Part shown: piece by piece, positions 44,743-55,296 of the stretch
Numbering within the stretch: the stretch's first letter is position 1
Layout of the letters: every line of letters starts with the position of its first letter
NCBI RefSeq assembly: GCF_910592395.1
Contig: NC_088312.1
Span: forward strand, 16,375,292 to 16,439,291
Origin: Lineus longissimus
Lineage: Eukaryota; Nemertea; Pilidiophora; Heteronemertea; Lineidae
DNA length: 64,000 bases
Direction of reading: 5' to 3'
Notes under the pieces: generated by a model
Database searches by the model: none
What the model was told of the DNA's origin: nothing
Seen by the model: only the letters and a program-made list of their open reading frames with translations
Position numbers and translations under genes: made by a program

Positions 44743-45162
44743 CTATATCCTGTCCACCATCTGCCATCACTGAAAGCTAGACAAAATAATAATAGAGCAC
44801 AATTACATTCACAGAAACCCACCGGCAACCAACAAAGTCCAGAATGATAATGCTAGTATCGCATGCCTTGACTAATTCACTAAACACACACCGAACATGC
44901 ACCTAGCACACAACAGCAAACAGCCTGAAACAAAACTTCAACAATTTAGTATCATAATCAAAATGCAAACACATGCATGACACTAATGTACATGAAATGT
45001 ACATAAAATGTACAACAAAATTACCTGATGTGAACCAAACACCAATAGCGTTACTAGTCAATGCAAAATGTACCATATATTATTACCAGTGTGCGGCCTA
45101 CTGGCATGCAACAACAGCTTAAGGCCTATAACAACTAATACATGTACATGTACATTTAAAAT

Positions 45163-45862
45163 TCAAAATATGCAAAATCCACAGAAATCTTCAATGGCAA
45201 TGATGACGGTCAGTCCCATACGAATGGCCTTCCTCATGCTGAAGGTGAACAATCGCATCCCACGTGGCGATGTGATGTGGATGTCGTCCCTTGTTAGGCG
45301 GTTGTGAAGATTTACCAGTATTGTATGATTGTGTCGATATGGCGCTATCCTCAGTTTACCACGGCATAGCGAACGCACAGTCGAATTAAAAATGTCCCTG
45401 AGCCGGTCAAATGCAGCCGGTACCGGTGCCGCCCTACTCCTGCGACAGCGTTGCATAACAAAATTCAACACAACGGACTGAATACCGTATCGGTTCAGCA
45501 GACGGGTAGCAAGTTGAACCACGGACGTGGCAGCATCCCTAGCTGCAGAATCCCGGACAGCATCTACGATGTTGTTCATACCTAAGCTCTATCACCACAA
45601 CATTGGGGTGATGACGATTAACAGAGTCTGCGATGAAATCAGATCCAGACGAGATTTTCAAGCCGCCCCGGCCAGCATAGAAAATAGCCTCATTTGGTAG
45701 GCCTAGAGCTGTTCCAAAATAATGCGTATTACAATTGTCAGTAGTCAGAAGGTCCCTATCCCTCCGTACAAATGAGTGGCCCACTACAAGCACTCTCATG
45801 GGGCCGAAAAAAGGCAGCACACACAAGCAACAGTCACGAAATGTATATTGTACACTAGACAC
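45163..45862 (-). pseudogene. SGNH-hydrolase-like ORF, frameshifted
   Basis: Two overlapping minus-strand frames make one SGNH-type protein. 45862-45580 carries MRVLVVGHSFVRR (block I, Gly-x-Ser) and FYAGRGGLKISSG (block II Gly), then DSVNRHHPNVVVIEL. The second frame from about 45585 resumes with GMNNIVDAVRDSAARDAATS (block III, Gly-x-Asn) and ends with an Arg-rich helical part and DDIHITSPRGMRLF (block V, His). An extra AG between VIEL and GMNN accounts for the frameshift. The position between a 5' LTR and gag indicates an element-encoded protein whose biochemical role is unknown. Related fragment at 7930-8315. Confidence 0.7.
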
Positions 45863-45976
45863 TACACAGACAACAATCCATCAAAGCCATCATTAGCATC
45901 GACGAGTTTTACAGTTCAATGACGCTTTCCTGGCCTTAAAAATCATTTACGCGCGCAGCAGATTCCTGAATTTGTT

Positions 45977-45993
45977 CGTTGGGAAGGTCGCCA
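45977..45993 (-). other. Primer-binding-site-like sequence
   Basis: TGGCGACCTTCCCAACG on the minus strand, two bases after the presumed 5' LTR end. It begins with TGG as the complement of a tRNA CCA end should; the matching tRNA is not identified. Confidence 0.5.
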
Positions 45994-45995
45994 GA

Positions 45996-46211
45996 TGTAT
46001 AATACCTCGTATTATACGTTGCCAGGAACAGAAAAGACGATCTTAGTCAATTTATCAGCTTTATTCAGAAAAACACTGCCTTTACATGAGGCGTGACCTA
46101 CATACGGTCTCACTCCCCAGTCACTACGCAAAACCCACATCCGCAGTCTCATTGTAGGGTTTTCCCCAGATTGTCTCACTCCACAGTTGAGGCGCCTGGG
46201 GATACCATACA
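45996..46211 (-). repeat. 5' LTR of the SGNH-gag retrotransposon
   Basis: 216 bp, TG...CA ends on the minus strand, homologous to the block at 37110-37338. Confidence 0.7.
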
Positions 46212-46958
46212 GTGATCCATTAACACGACGTAACATCTATTTTAAAATGCGTTTCCAAAGTGAATGCACGAGGACAACCCATTTGTGTCGTATATCACTA
46301 AAACGCCCGATTCCCCTCATTTTGCAGGATGTTAAAGTGATACTATGATGTGATTTACAACTTTGCGGAAATACGTCCGTTTTTAGTTGTTTAAAGCTCA
46401 AATTTTCCATTTTTGATTAGATTTATTATAAAATCGCTGAATGTAAACCACCGTGACCGCGAAAATGTTCATGTTGTGACGTCATCAACGAAAACGGTAT
46501 CGAAGCGAGCCGTCCGGGCGGGATTAAACCATCAATTTCTAGAAAATGTGCATTTCGATTCGAAAACCTTACCGATTAATGAGAAAGTGACGTAGTCATT
46601 TGTCAAAAACAGCTAAAACATTATATGATGAAATTTGACACGAATTACCCTTTAAATCGGGCATTTTATTTCTTTAAATAAATCATAAGCATCGCATTTG
46701 CTCCTAGCTCTGTTTACCATCGGACAGTCATGGAAAAACCCAAATATTATACATTTCTTCCTGCATAATTCTTACAGTGACCATTCTCCCATGAAAGACA
46801 GTTGCTTACGCTACACAAAAATCAAAAAAAAATCGAGGGTCAGTCATTGAACTTATGAGATACGTTGAATTTTGCATAAATCAGCGAAAAACGCACCAAC
46901 TGGCACTGGACGGCATTTCAACACGGAGCCGACGCACATCCCAAGTTCAGTGTACACA
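46212..46958. other. Intron sequence, nothing recognised
   Basis: No gene or repeat identified. Confidence 0.4.
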
Positions 46959-48508
46959 CCCTCACCGAAACGCAGTGTGATATCAGTCAGGATTCAGTCA
47001 GGTTGCAGTGTTACCTCACATTTTTATGGCAGTGTTGAAATCAGTGGAAAGCAGTGGAAAGCAGTCATAGGGAGTGTTTTTCAGTCACGCAATACCAAAG
47101 CATACAGTTATACAGCAATCAAAAATAGAGGTTAGGGAGTCATAAGCAGTGGTAAGACAGTCAAAATCAGTGGTAAGGCAGTCAAAAGCAGTGCTCATTT
47201 AAATATTTAGGCTGACTGATTTCCACTGCTTTTGACACTGAAAATGACTCCCCACTATGCATCATGCACAGGGCTGGCAGTGGGGTTCAGTGTTAATTTA
47301 AATATTTCGCAGCACACTGAATCCACACTGAAACACCACTGATTTTGACTGCCATTTCCAAAACCTCTTGGAGGGAGCAGTCATTTTCAGTGTTAATATG
47401 AATAATTTATTTAATAATGACCCACCTGTGGTGATGACAACCAAAGAAATTGTTCGAAAAAGCAAAAACTTCTAGCGAACTGTTACTTTTGCTGTCCTAT
47501 TTTAGACGGTGTGTTTGCGTCCAATATGGCAGTGATGACGTCATCTGCACAAAAAGAGGACATCGCCATTGCATGATGACGTGACACAGTAAAAAGATGA
47601 CAAATTCACGTCCTTGACCTACGTCATTGCAAACTTTGTCATAATGACAGTGGTCAGATGGGTTACTAGACAATTGAAACGACACATGGCACATAGCTAC
47701 TGTCAGTGATGTCAGGGATTGAAGCTAGATCAAATTGACGTCCAAATAAAGTAACTGCACCCGGCCTGTAGAATAATGATCTACTGATTGATGTGTATTG
47801 AGCTCCCATGCAGATAATTTGCAGTGTATGCATACATTACAATTAACACCTATAGGGCCTACAGTAGATGCATGAAGATACATGCAGATATCTTGCAGTG
47901 TATGCATGCATTACAACACCTATAGGGCCTACAGCCTTCTTGATTTGCTGAAAATACAACTTCAGTGTCTGTCTAGATTACCCTTTTTGCATTCATTTGG
48001 CTCCTTATGTGTTCCAATTCAAACTGACTAAAACTCCCCTCTTCTCATATTGAAATTCGGGTTAATATCGAGAAATATGAAGAGCTACCATGATTTCTTG
48101 AATGTTTGACTATCAAATTCAAACTTACTAGCTTCCTGTCTCAGGTTGCATTATGGGTGATATTTAACACTGAATTTGACTGCAATTACCACTGCTTTAC
48201 ACTGCCATCAAGTCTTAATCTCACCAGTCATAAAGCAGTGGTTTTCAGTCATGTTGAAAATGCCACGGGTTTCGATCAGAGTTGGAGAAGTGGAAATCAG
48301 TGGTCTTTCAGTCATAGGCAGTGTTTTTGAAATACGTCGTTCATAATGATATGCAGGTGGCAGTGCTTTGCAGTGGTCTTTCAGTCAAAATCAGTGGTTT
48401 TAAAACATTAAGAAAAAATTATATGCCTAAGACAGTCATATGCAGTGGGGGTTTCAGTCAAAAGCAGTGTGATGCAGTCATTTTCAGTGCACTGCCTTTC
48501 GGTGAGGG
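46959..48508. mobile_element. Non-autonomous DNA element with CAGTG/CAGTCA subterminal repeats
   Basis: Terminal inverted repeat of 19 bp with one mismatch: CCCTCACCGAAACGCAGTG at 46959-46977 and its complement ending at 48508. Both subterminal regions (46972-47400 and 48150-48495) are packed with CAGTG and CAGTC words, often as AGCAGTGGTTTTCAGTC-like pairs. The 700-bp middle lacks them and has no coding sequence. Dense subterminal repeats are typical of transposase-binding arrays. The superfamily is unassigned; only a 2-bp CA is shared by the flanks. Confidence 0.65.
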
Positions 48509-48926
48509 CATACGTCGGCAACAACAGTAAATGCGTAGTTTCTTGTTAGCTGCCTATTGAGTAGCGCTCTAGGCATCAGAAACTCCAAAAAAACATGTCT
48601 TTGCCAAAACAACTGCTGAATCGACACTGACATACTGTAAGGACCGAGAAATCAATGATTTTAGGAATTACGGTTAGGGGTTGGCCACGCATGAATACAA
48701 AAAAAAGTCCCTAATGAGACCGTATACACATAACGGTGTTGTAAAAAATTCTTCCCAATCATCAGAATGAAATAATCATAATACTTCACAATTACCTATT
48801 ACACATTAATATAACAACTACAGAAGAATGACTTTGAAATCCAGACAAAACTTTGTTATAAGAATAGCCTCTTTGTATTTATAAACATCATCGACGTTAT
48901 CCTAAAAACCTGAACGCTAGATGAAC
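48509..48926. other. Intron sequence, nothing recognised
   Basis: No gene or repeat identified. Confidence 0.4.
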
Positions 48927-49527
48927 CGGCATGGCGAAAAGGCGGATAATCCGCGTCCGCGCTATAATCCGCACTATTTTTAGAAATTCCATATAATGTA
49001 TGTTATCATCATTATCATTGCAGATATATTTACATTTATAGGTTCTCATCATTTGCACACTATTTTTGAAAACATTCAGCTCTACCTTATTAATTAAAAT
49101 GAAAGAGTTCATTGGGGACTATTTCATCCGGCGAGCGAGCAAGTTCAACGTAACTGGCTGAGTGAGAAGGCTCCGATCGAAAACCCCGGTCGAAAACATG
49201 GCAATGATGTCCGTGAAAATGCGTGAGTCAACTGGCTTCTGGTAAGTTTATAACTAGGCCTACTGGGGTATTAGGGAAAAATGTCATACACCCATGTCAC
49301 TAGTCAGAAATTATATATAATTTAAGATTTTAACATGCCATCCAGCATCCTAAGCGAGTGGGCGTATGAACTGAGTCTGTGCTTGCATGCATTGCATGTG
49401 TTGTAGTGTACTGTACATATGTATACATGGTATAGTGGCATTCACATTGTCATTGGCACATTGGCAATTTCTAAAAATAGCGAGGAATATAGCGCGGACG
49501 CGGATTATCCGCCTTTTCGACATGCCG
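48927..49527. mobile_element. Mutator-like (MULE-type) MITE with 9-bp target duplication
   Basis: 601 bp with ~65-bp terminal inverted repeats starting CGGCATGGCGAAAAGGCGGA (right copy has one T for G near the end) and containing GATAATCCGCGTCCGCGCTA. It is flanked by the exact 9-bp direct repeat TAGATGAAC at 48918-48926 and 49528-49536. A 9-bp duplication is characteristic of Mutator-like elements. No coding sequence inside. Confidence 0.8.
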
Positions 49528-49536
49528 TAGATGAAC

Positions 49537-50413
49537 AAACATGGCGGACCGCTTCACAAGAAGTAGACGTTTTCTCATGTTTCTTGTCAAAATAACAATG
49601 ATATCGTAGCCCTTTGATAGTGACACTGGTCAGAGTACACAAAGAATAGCGACGAAGTAGTCTGCTGGAATTACGAGGTATTTTCAACGAACAATAAAAC
49701 TGCCATTCTCAGTCTTTGCCGATACGCAAAACCGCGAGGAGCTGCATGAACTGGGTCAACATTATTTACCATACATTACACACCCGATACTGGTTCATTG
49801 TGCAGGGAAGTAAAGTATGCATTGCAAGCCGTGTGTCCAAACTCTACCAAGGTGAACTTTAGTAAATAAGGGTGAACTTTTTTAAATTTAACTTTTATGA
49901 GTTCTTTTGTGATTTAGGCCTAGGCCAATTTTATCTTATCCCCCCCCCCCACCAGTTCACTAGTTTTTTCACACAAGTTTTGATCTCTTTTGTAAATTTA
50001 TGTTTTACCGTACCACCAACATGAACAGCGAGCCATACAGGGGTGTATATCTTCTCACGGTTTCGCGTATCATCACAGACCACTCTTTTTTTTTCTAACA
50101 TAATCGGGAATATTAATAATAAATATCTTATTTTGATGGTGTTTTTTTACAAAGTGCTATTTTTCTCATGTTTACAGGATGATGCAGTCTATTATCTACG
50201 AGTCGTTCTGGTGGTCTCCACAGGCAAAGTGGTGTTGCTGTGCATGCTGTGGAACTGGTGACACGAAACCAATCAACCAGTCAGCCATGAGATTGATCGG
50301 GAAAGAAGACGCTGTATCTCAGCTGATTTGTCCTTCAGGTTTTGGTCTTGTTTTACTGTATTATACAAGTTGATTGAATAAAGAAGCCTTGAAATTGAAA
50401 AGGCATCTCTGAA
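49537..50413. other. Intron sequence, nothing recognised
   Basis: Contains a C run near 49941. No gene or element seen. Confidence 0.4.
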
Positions 50414-51112
50414 TTTTTGGCTCACCGGTACAATGAGTCTATACAACATGGCAGTGTCTGTCATCCGTCATCATCGTGGTCATCGTCCGTCGTATCCTAT
50501 TTCAAAAACAGTGGCATGTTTCTTAACTGATAGGGCTATGGACTCAAAACTTTGTATGCATGACTCCCTAGGTCAGATGACCTTTGACACTGAATTTCGG
50601 TCCGGTCTGATTCTTGACTTGGCCACCAGGGGGCCCAAACTGAAAAAACATAAATAGTGTGATATCTCACTTATTAGTAATTTTTTTTTTGATGAAATGT
50701 TTATGGTAGGTACTCCCAGCCGGTGTTTTTGATTTGACCTACTTTTCAAGGTAACAGAGGTCAAATGGCGTAAATTTGCTGTTTGAGTGTAACTGTGGCA
50801 CGTTTCTTAACTGGTAGGGCTATGAGCTTGGAAGTTTTTATGCATGACCCCCTTGGTCAGGTCACCTCTGATACTGAATTTTGGTCTGATCTGTTTTGTC
50901 TTGGACACCAGGGGGCAAAAACTGAAAACCTAGAAAGTTAGATGTCCCGCTCATTAGTGATTGGTATTCGATAAAGTTGTTATGGTTGGTACTCCCAGCA
51001 AGGATACATTACATATTATACAGGTTTTGATTTGACCTACTTTTAAAGGTCCATTGTCAATTAAGGTGTTACCTGGATACCGGTGAGCACAATGACCCCT
51101 GGCCTTTTCATT
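50414..51112 (+). mobile_element. Non-autonomous repeat Y with GCTCACCGGTA...TACCGGTGAGC ends
   Basis: Shorter relative of the repeat at 10744-12196, with two internal ~300-bp units (GGCAYGTTTCTTAACTG starts at about 50512 and 50798). The 5' end is a T run, then GGCTCACCGGTA. The 3' end is TACCGGTGAGCACAATGACC followed by CCTGGCC. The inverted termini pair over 11 bases, and differ from those of repeat X in a matched way. One AGGTAACAGAGGTCA direct-repeat motif at 50749-50763. Confidence 0.65.
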
Positions 51113-51417
51113 ATTTATTATAATATTAAAAAATAAAGCTTGCCTATTTAACCTAAACTCTTGAACATGCAACCTTTAACCCTTATAGTGTCATGCTCGA
51201 TCTAAGGCCGAGTTAAAATTCCTACCCCTTTACTACCGCGTAATGCCTCAGAAAACAAATTATCCAGGCGCAATTGGAGTCCTTTATGTTTAGTTTATCT
51301 GCCAGTGTAAAGACGGCACTGCGTCTGATCATTTGATACCAGGGAACCAAATTGTTTCTACATGAAAATTTCCCGCAACTTGCAACTGAAAGTCAAGCAC
51401 CTTTTCAGAAGAGGTCA

Positions 51418-51787
51418 GACAAGGGTGATGTAAGAGACGTCATCATGCCTCATGTCACAATCAAGTAAGAGACCGCATTGTCGCCTGAATGATATGTGAC
51501 AAGAGGGTGATGTAAGAGACGTTATCATGCCTCATGTCACAATCAAGTAAGAGACCGCACTGTCGCCTGAATGATATGAGACAAGAGGGTGATGTCACAA
51601 TCAAGTAAGTGACCACATTGTAGCCTGATCGATATAAGAGAAGAGCGTGATGTAAGAGACGTTATCATGCCTCATGTCACAATCAAGTAAGACTTCGTTG
51701 TAGCCTGATTGATATAAGAGAAGCGGGTGATGCAAGAGACGGCATCATGCCTCATGTCACAATCTAGAGACTGCATTGTAGCCTTAT
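51418..51787. repeat. Tandem repeat, ~80-bp unit, five copies
   Basis: Units share GGGTGATGTAAGAGACG, TCATGCCTCATGTCACAATC and GTCGCCTGAATGATAT. The third copy has an internal deletion. Confidence 0.85.
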
Positions 51788-51825
51788 GGGAGGGAATAGG
51801 GCAGTGTCACAAGAACAAATGACAA

Positions 51826-52150
51826 CTTGAGGTAATGAAGGAGAGATTTGCACTGACCTACTTTTATGACCTTCTGCCCTACTTAAAGACTGTTATGGCT
51901 AAAGTAGTCGTGTTTGGTATTGAACTAAGGATAATGAACAGTAGGTTTGTGCTAACCCATTTTCATAACAAACTGACGTACTTGGAGACAGTTAAAGTGA
52001 AAGGTGTCATCCCCGTTTGATATCAAACTTAAAGTGTTTAAGAGTAGGTTTACCCTGATCTACTTTTATGACTTACTAAACAACTTGAACACCGTTAGAG
52101 TAAGGCAGTCGCATTAATGGTATCAAACTAAAGGTATTGAAAGAGCAGTT
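51826..52150. repeat. Tandem repeat, ~105-bp unit, about three diverged copies
   Basis: Units share a TTTGCACTGACCTACTTTTATGAC-like start, CTTGRA/GAC..GTTA and a GGTATCAAACTAAAG-like end. No coding content. Confidence 0.65.
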
Positions 52151-52159
52151 TTGCACTGG

Positions 52160-52225
52160 TCCGCTATGGTTACACCAGTAACATAGCAGACAGTCCTGAA
52201 GTGTCAGCATGTAACCATAGCGGAC
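52160..52225. other. Inverted repeat GTCCGCTATGGTTAC
   Basis: Two 15-bp arms (GTCCGCTATGGTTAC and GTAACCATAGCGGAC) separated by about 36 bases can form a hairpin. A single related arm occurs at about 57766. Confidence 0.7.
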
Positions 52226-52432
52226 AGTATCCCAGCTATAGCTGCATTTTATGTCCCGTTATGAAATACTTGGAGCCAAGTGCTTATTATCACATCTTCC
52301 TATTCTGGTGTTCATACCACACAACACAGCCCGTGCAATAATCTCCACAACTCAGGCAATTATGATAGAAATAAGTGCAAATTGTTGCATTGAATTGGCA
52401 TGGAGCCACAAAAACACCGATTTATCTACTTA

Positions 52433-55248
52433 AGGATCACGTCCAAAGTCCGCATGCGAATATTCGCTGCGCGAATCAGGGCGAAAATTCGCCTGGTCGA
52501 ATATCGCCACACTCATTCGCCTCCAAATCGCTCCCTCCTTCTGCGATTCTATTATGATGGGTGAAAATTCAGACTGAATGAAAATCGCAGGCGAAAACAA
52601 TAATCGCGCCTAATTCGCCCCAACCAACCATCGGAACGAAGCGAATATTACATGTGTTGTAGTATGCGAATTCCGACATTAGCTGATAGTAGACCGAACA
52701 AAAATACAAACTGGAATTCCCGGTCAACCTGACTCCAGTAATCAAATACATCACATATATCCACGAGGAACTACACAAATTTGACACCGAGGTTTGAGGT
52801 TCTTAGTATTCAGGGTTGTCATTAGAAGCCGGCTGCCGGCCAAATTGACCATCTAATCACACTTGCAGGGCCGGCTACTTTTGACTTTTAAAGAAAAATC
52901 TTTACAACAAAAGACTTATCCCTCATCTTGCCCCAAACATCGTCACAGTGTGCATGCACTAACGATCCAATCCATATCCCACGCAATCTCCCGCTAAAAC
53001 TCCGTCCAGGCCTAATTACGCTCTGCCGACTTCAGCATTTTATCTGCCAAGAGATCGTTTCAATTTGGAGCTTACATTCCTAAAATATGCACCTTAATTT
53101 ACAATCTTTGTATTCCGTTGTAATCCAGACAGAACAGCCTTTCTAATGATACATAATACAAGAGTTAATTCCCCATAACCTGCTGATACCGCACTAAAGA
53201 AGATCTCTTGACCATGACCAATCTTACTACGGACGGCCGACCGCGTGGCTATTTTGCGCCATAACTATCGGCCAATGTTAAGGGAGGGAGGGTGGCAATT
53301 GGAAGAGCGTTGAACATCGTGAAGCAGTGCATCCTGAATATTTTCAATGGAGAACCACGAGGTCGAGGAGGGCGTTGGCCAGGCTGCAACTGGCAAACGC
53401 GGGAGCACGCTGGAGGCGTTTGGATTTCTCAAAAGGCCATGCCGTGAGGGTGAGGAATTGGGCACAATTGTCAGCTTGCTAATGGGCTCTAGTTAAATTT
53501 AATTCCAATGCAATAATGCAGTAAGTTGCTGGCGCCGTCTGTTCAGACAAATCCCTTCAATAATATTTAAAGAGTCATCTCATGATAATGCTTTACATAC
53601 ATGTATAATTTTGAGTTAAATAAAAGTTTATGAGTCAATAATCATATCCGAGTTAAACTTTTAAAGCTTTTTTGTAGGCCTACCCAAGGACTTGAAATTG
53701 CACAGCTTAAATTGCCTCCCTCCCGCTGGTTCATTCAGTGCTTCAAACAGTGCTGAAATTGCATCTCAGAGTATCTAGATTTCAAAATTTTCGGGGGGAG
53801 GCCCCCAGACCCCCCTCAGCACGCACCTTTGGTGCGCCTCGGGGGCTACGCCCCCTCTGACAGCTGTGATTGTTGACCCGACGTCATGACATCATGATGA
53901 CGTCATGGCATCCTTGTGACGTCATCAGTGACATCGTAGCTTGAGCCTGCATGCTCTGTTGCTCATGGCAACAAGAGAGGACCAAAATGAAGGATTTTGG
54001 CTGCTGGGCACCGTGCACTGATGGTATGAAGCAACCATGTGTGCCTGATAGGTCATGAAGGTGCAGGAAATGCGGAAATTTCGTCAAGAGAGGCTCATCA
54101 GATGCGTGTGGCGACAAAGAAATACGGTTGGATGTACAGAGGTATCCTGATAGCGGGACCGCAAGGAGTCAATTTCTCCCCTTGACTGACCTAGAGTAGA
54201 TCTTGGTCAGTCCATCCAGGCAGTATGGCCTGCTGAAGGGCGGTCTGAGCCAAGCAGTTGGCAAAAAGATGGGTCTAGATGGTTAAAAGTTTAACCAGTG
54301 TGCCTAAAGAAGACACGTGAAACCGGAGAGGTTGAAACAGCTGGACAGTAAAGGAAATAAATATACGGAGGGAAATAGTATTTAAATGACGTGGCAATGT
54401 ACGTATACTTACCTTGGGAACATGAAATCCACAGGGGCTGGGTGCACTGATGAAAGCTTCATGGAGCTGAAGCCCATTAATAATGCACTCTGAAGTGAGT
54501 GCGGGGCCCTAGGCCCAAATGGTTGCGACAAAAATCGACCACTTAGGAAGATGGGAGAGTGTGAGACTTCCTCATCACAGGCACCACAGATGTGCAGTGC
54601 CAAAGCCAGAGCGCCCTGGGGTGTGTTATAAACGTAATAAGTACACCATAAAAAACTCATTTCCTGAAAATTTCATGACTTTTGGGTGTAAGATAAGGGA
54701 GATGTTGTCTAAAATCACAGGGCTCCTGTTGTATTGGGAAGCCCTATCATTTCCTCCAAGTCAAATCCAACATGGCCGCCGACTGAGTGGTGGACGCTGG
54801 TACATTTTAGACAACAAATCGCTATTTAATCTAGCACACAAATGTCACGAAACGATCAGGAAATGTCCTGCTTATTTTCGTTTTTGACCATTAGATTTTA
54901 GTTTTAAGGCTTTGAGTATGTGTTTAAACCTGGTGGACGCTGGTGGACTCTGTTTAGTATGACCCGATTTGTTTACATCACGTGACTGCACTTTTCCGCC
55001 GATAAAACAAGGCGAAAGTTGTTGCAAAATCGTTCCGAATATCCGACAAGCATGCAAGAGCCACCAATTTCGTAAAATCGCTCCATTATCGCCTGGAGCA
55101 ATTTTTTGGGCGAAATCGAAGAATCGGCACAATTGTGGGCGAAATTCGCTTCTGACATACCGGCGATTTTATATTATCGCCTCCCATTCGCCGGTCGATT
55201 TTCGAACAGATTTGGCGAATATCGCATGCGGACTTTTGTCGTGATCCC
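52433..55248. mobile_element. Non-autonomous PIF/Harbinger-like element with GCGAA subterminal repeats
   Basis: Inverted ends of about 35 bp (AGGATCACGTCCAAAGTCCG at left, GGGATCACGACAAAAGTCCG as the complement of the right end) are followed by GCATGCGA and many TTCGC/GCGAA words in both subterminal regions (52450-52650 and 54985-55215). TTA lies on both sides (52430-52432 and 55249-55251), the 3-bp duplication typical of PIF/Harbinger. The 2.8-kb interior has no transposase. It includes unrelated insertions such as a GC-rich GGGGGGAGGCCCCCAGACC block at about 53790 and three TGACGTCA-like sites at 53880-53925. Confidence 0.65.
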
Positions 55249-55296
55249 TTATTCAGTACAGCTTAATATTAAAAACCTACTATTAGGTGTGTTTAA

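Larger units (their letters stand above)
37110..46211 (-). mobile_element. Decayed LTR retrotransposon with SGNH-like and gag ORFs
   Basis: Minus-strand element bounded by direct repeats of about 216-230 bp (45996-46211 and about 37110-37338, roughly 90 percent alike by eye). The 5' LTR begins TGTATGGTATC and ends ATACA. Two bases on comes TGGCGACCTTCCCAACG, a primer-binding-site-like sequence. The 3' LTR is preceded by the purine tract CAGGAGGGGGTGA. Order: 5' LTR, SGNH-like ORF, gag, then about 4.8 kb (excluding the two 1.06-kb repeats) in which I cannot recognise protease, RT or integrase. No target-site duplication was found. The pol gene is lost or too decayed to read. Confidence 0.65.

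Noticed and set aside
51418-51787. CRISPR-like array
   Set aside because: Units of about 80 bp are contiguous and diverge throughout with no unique spacers; this is a eukaryotic tandem repeat.
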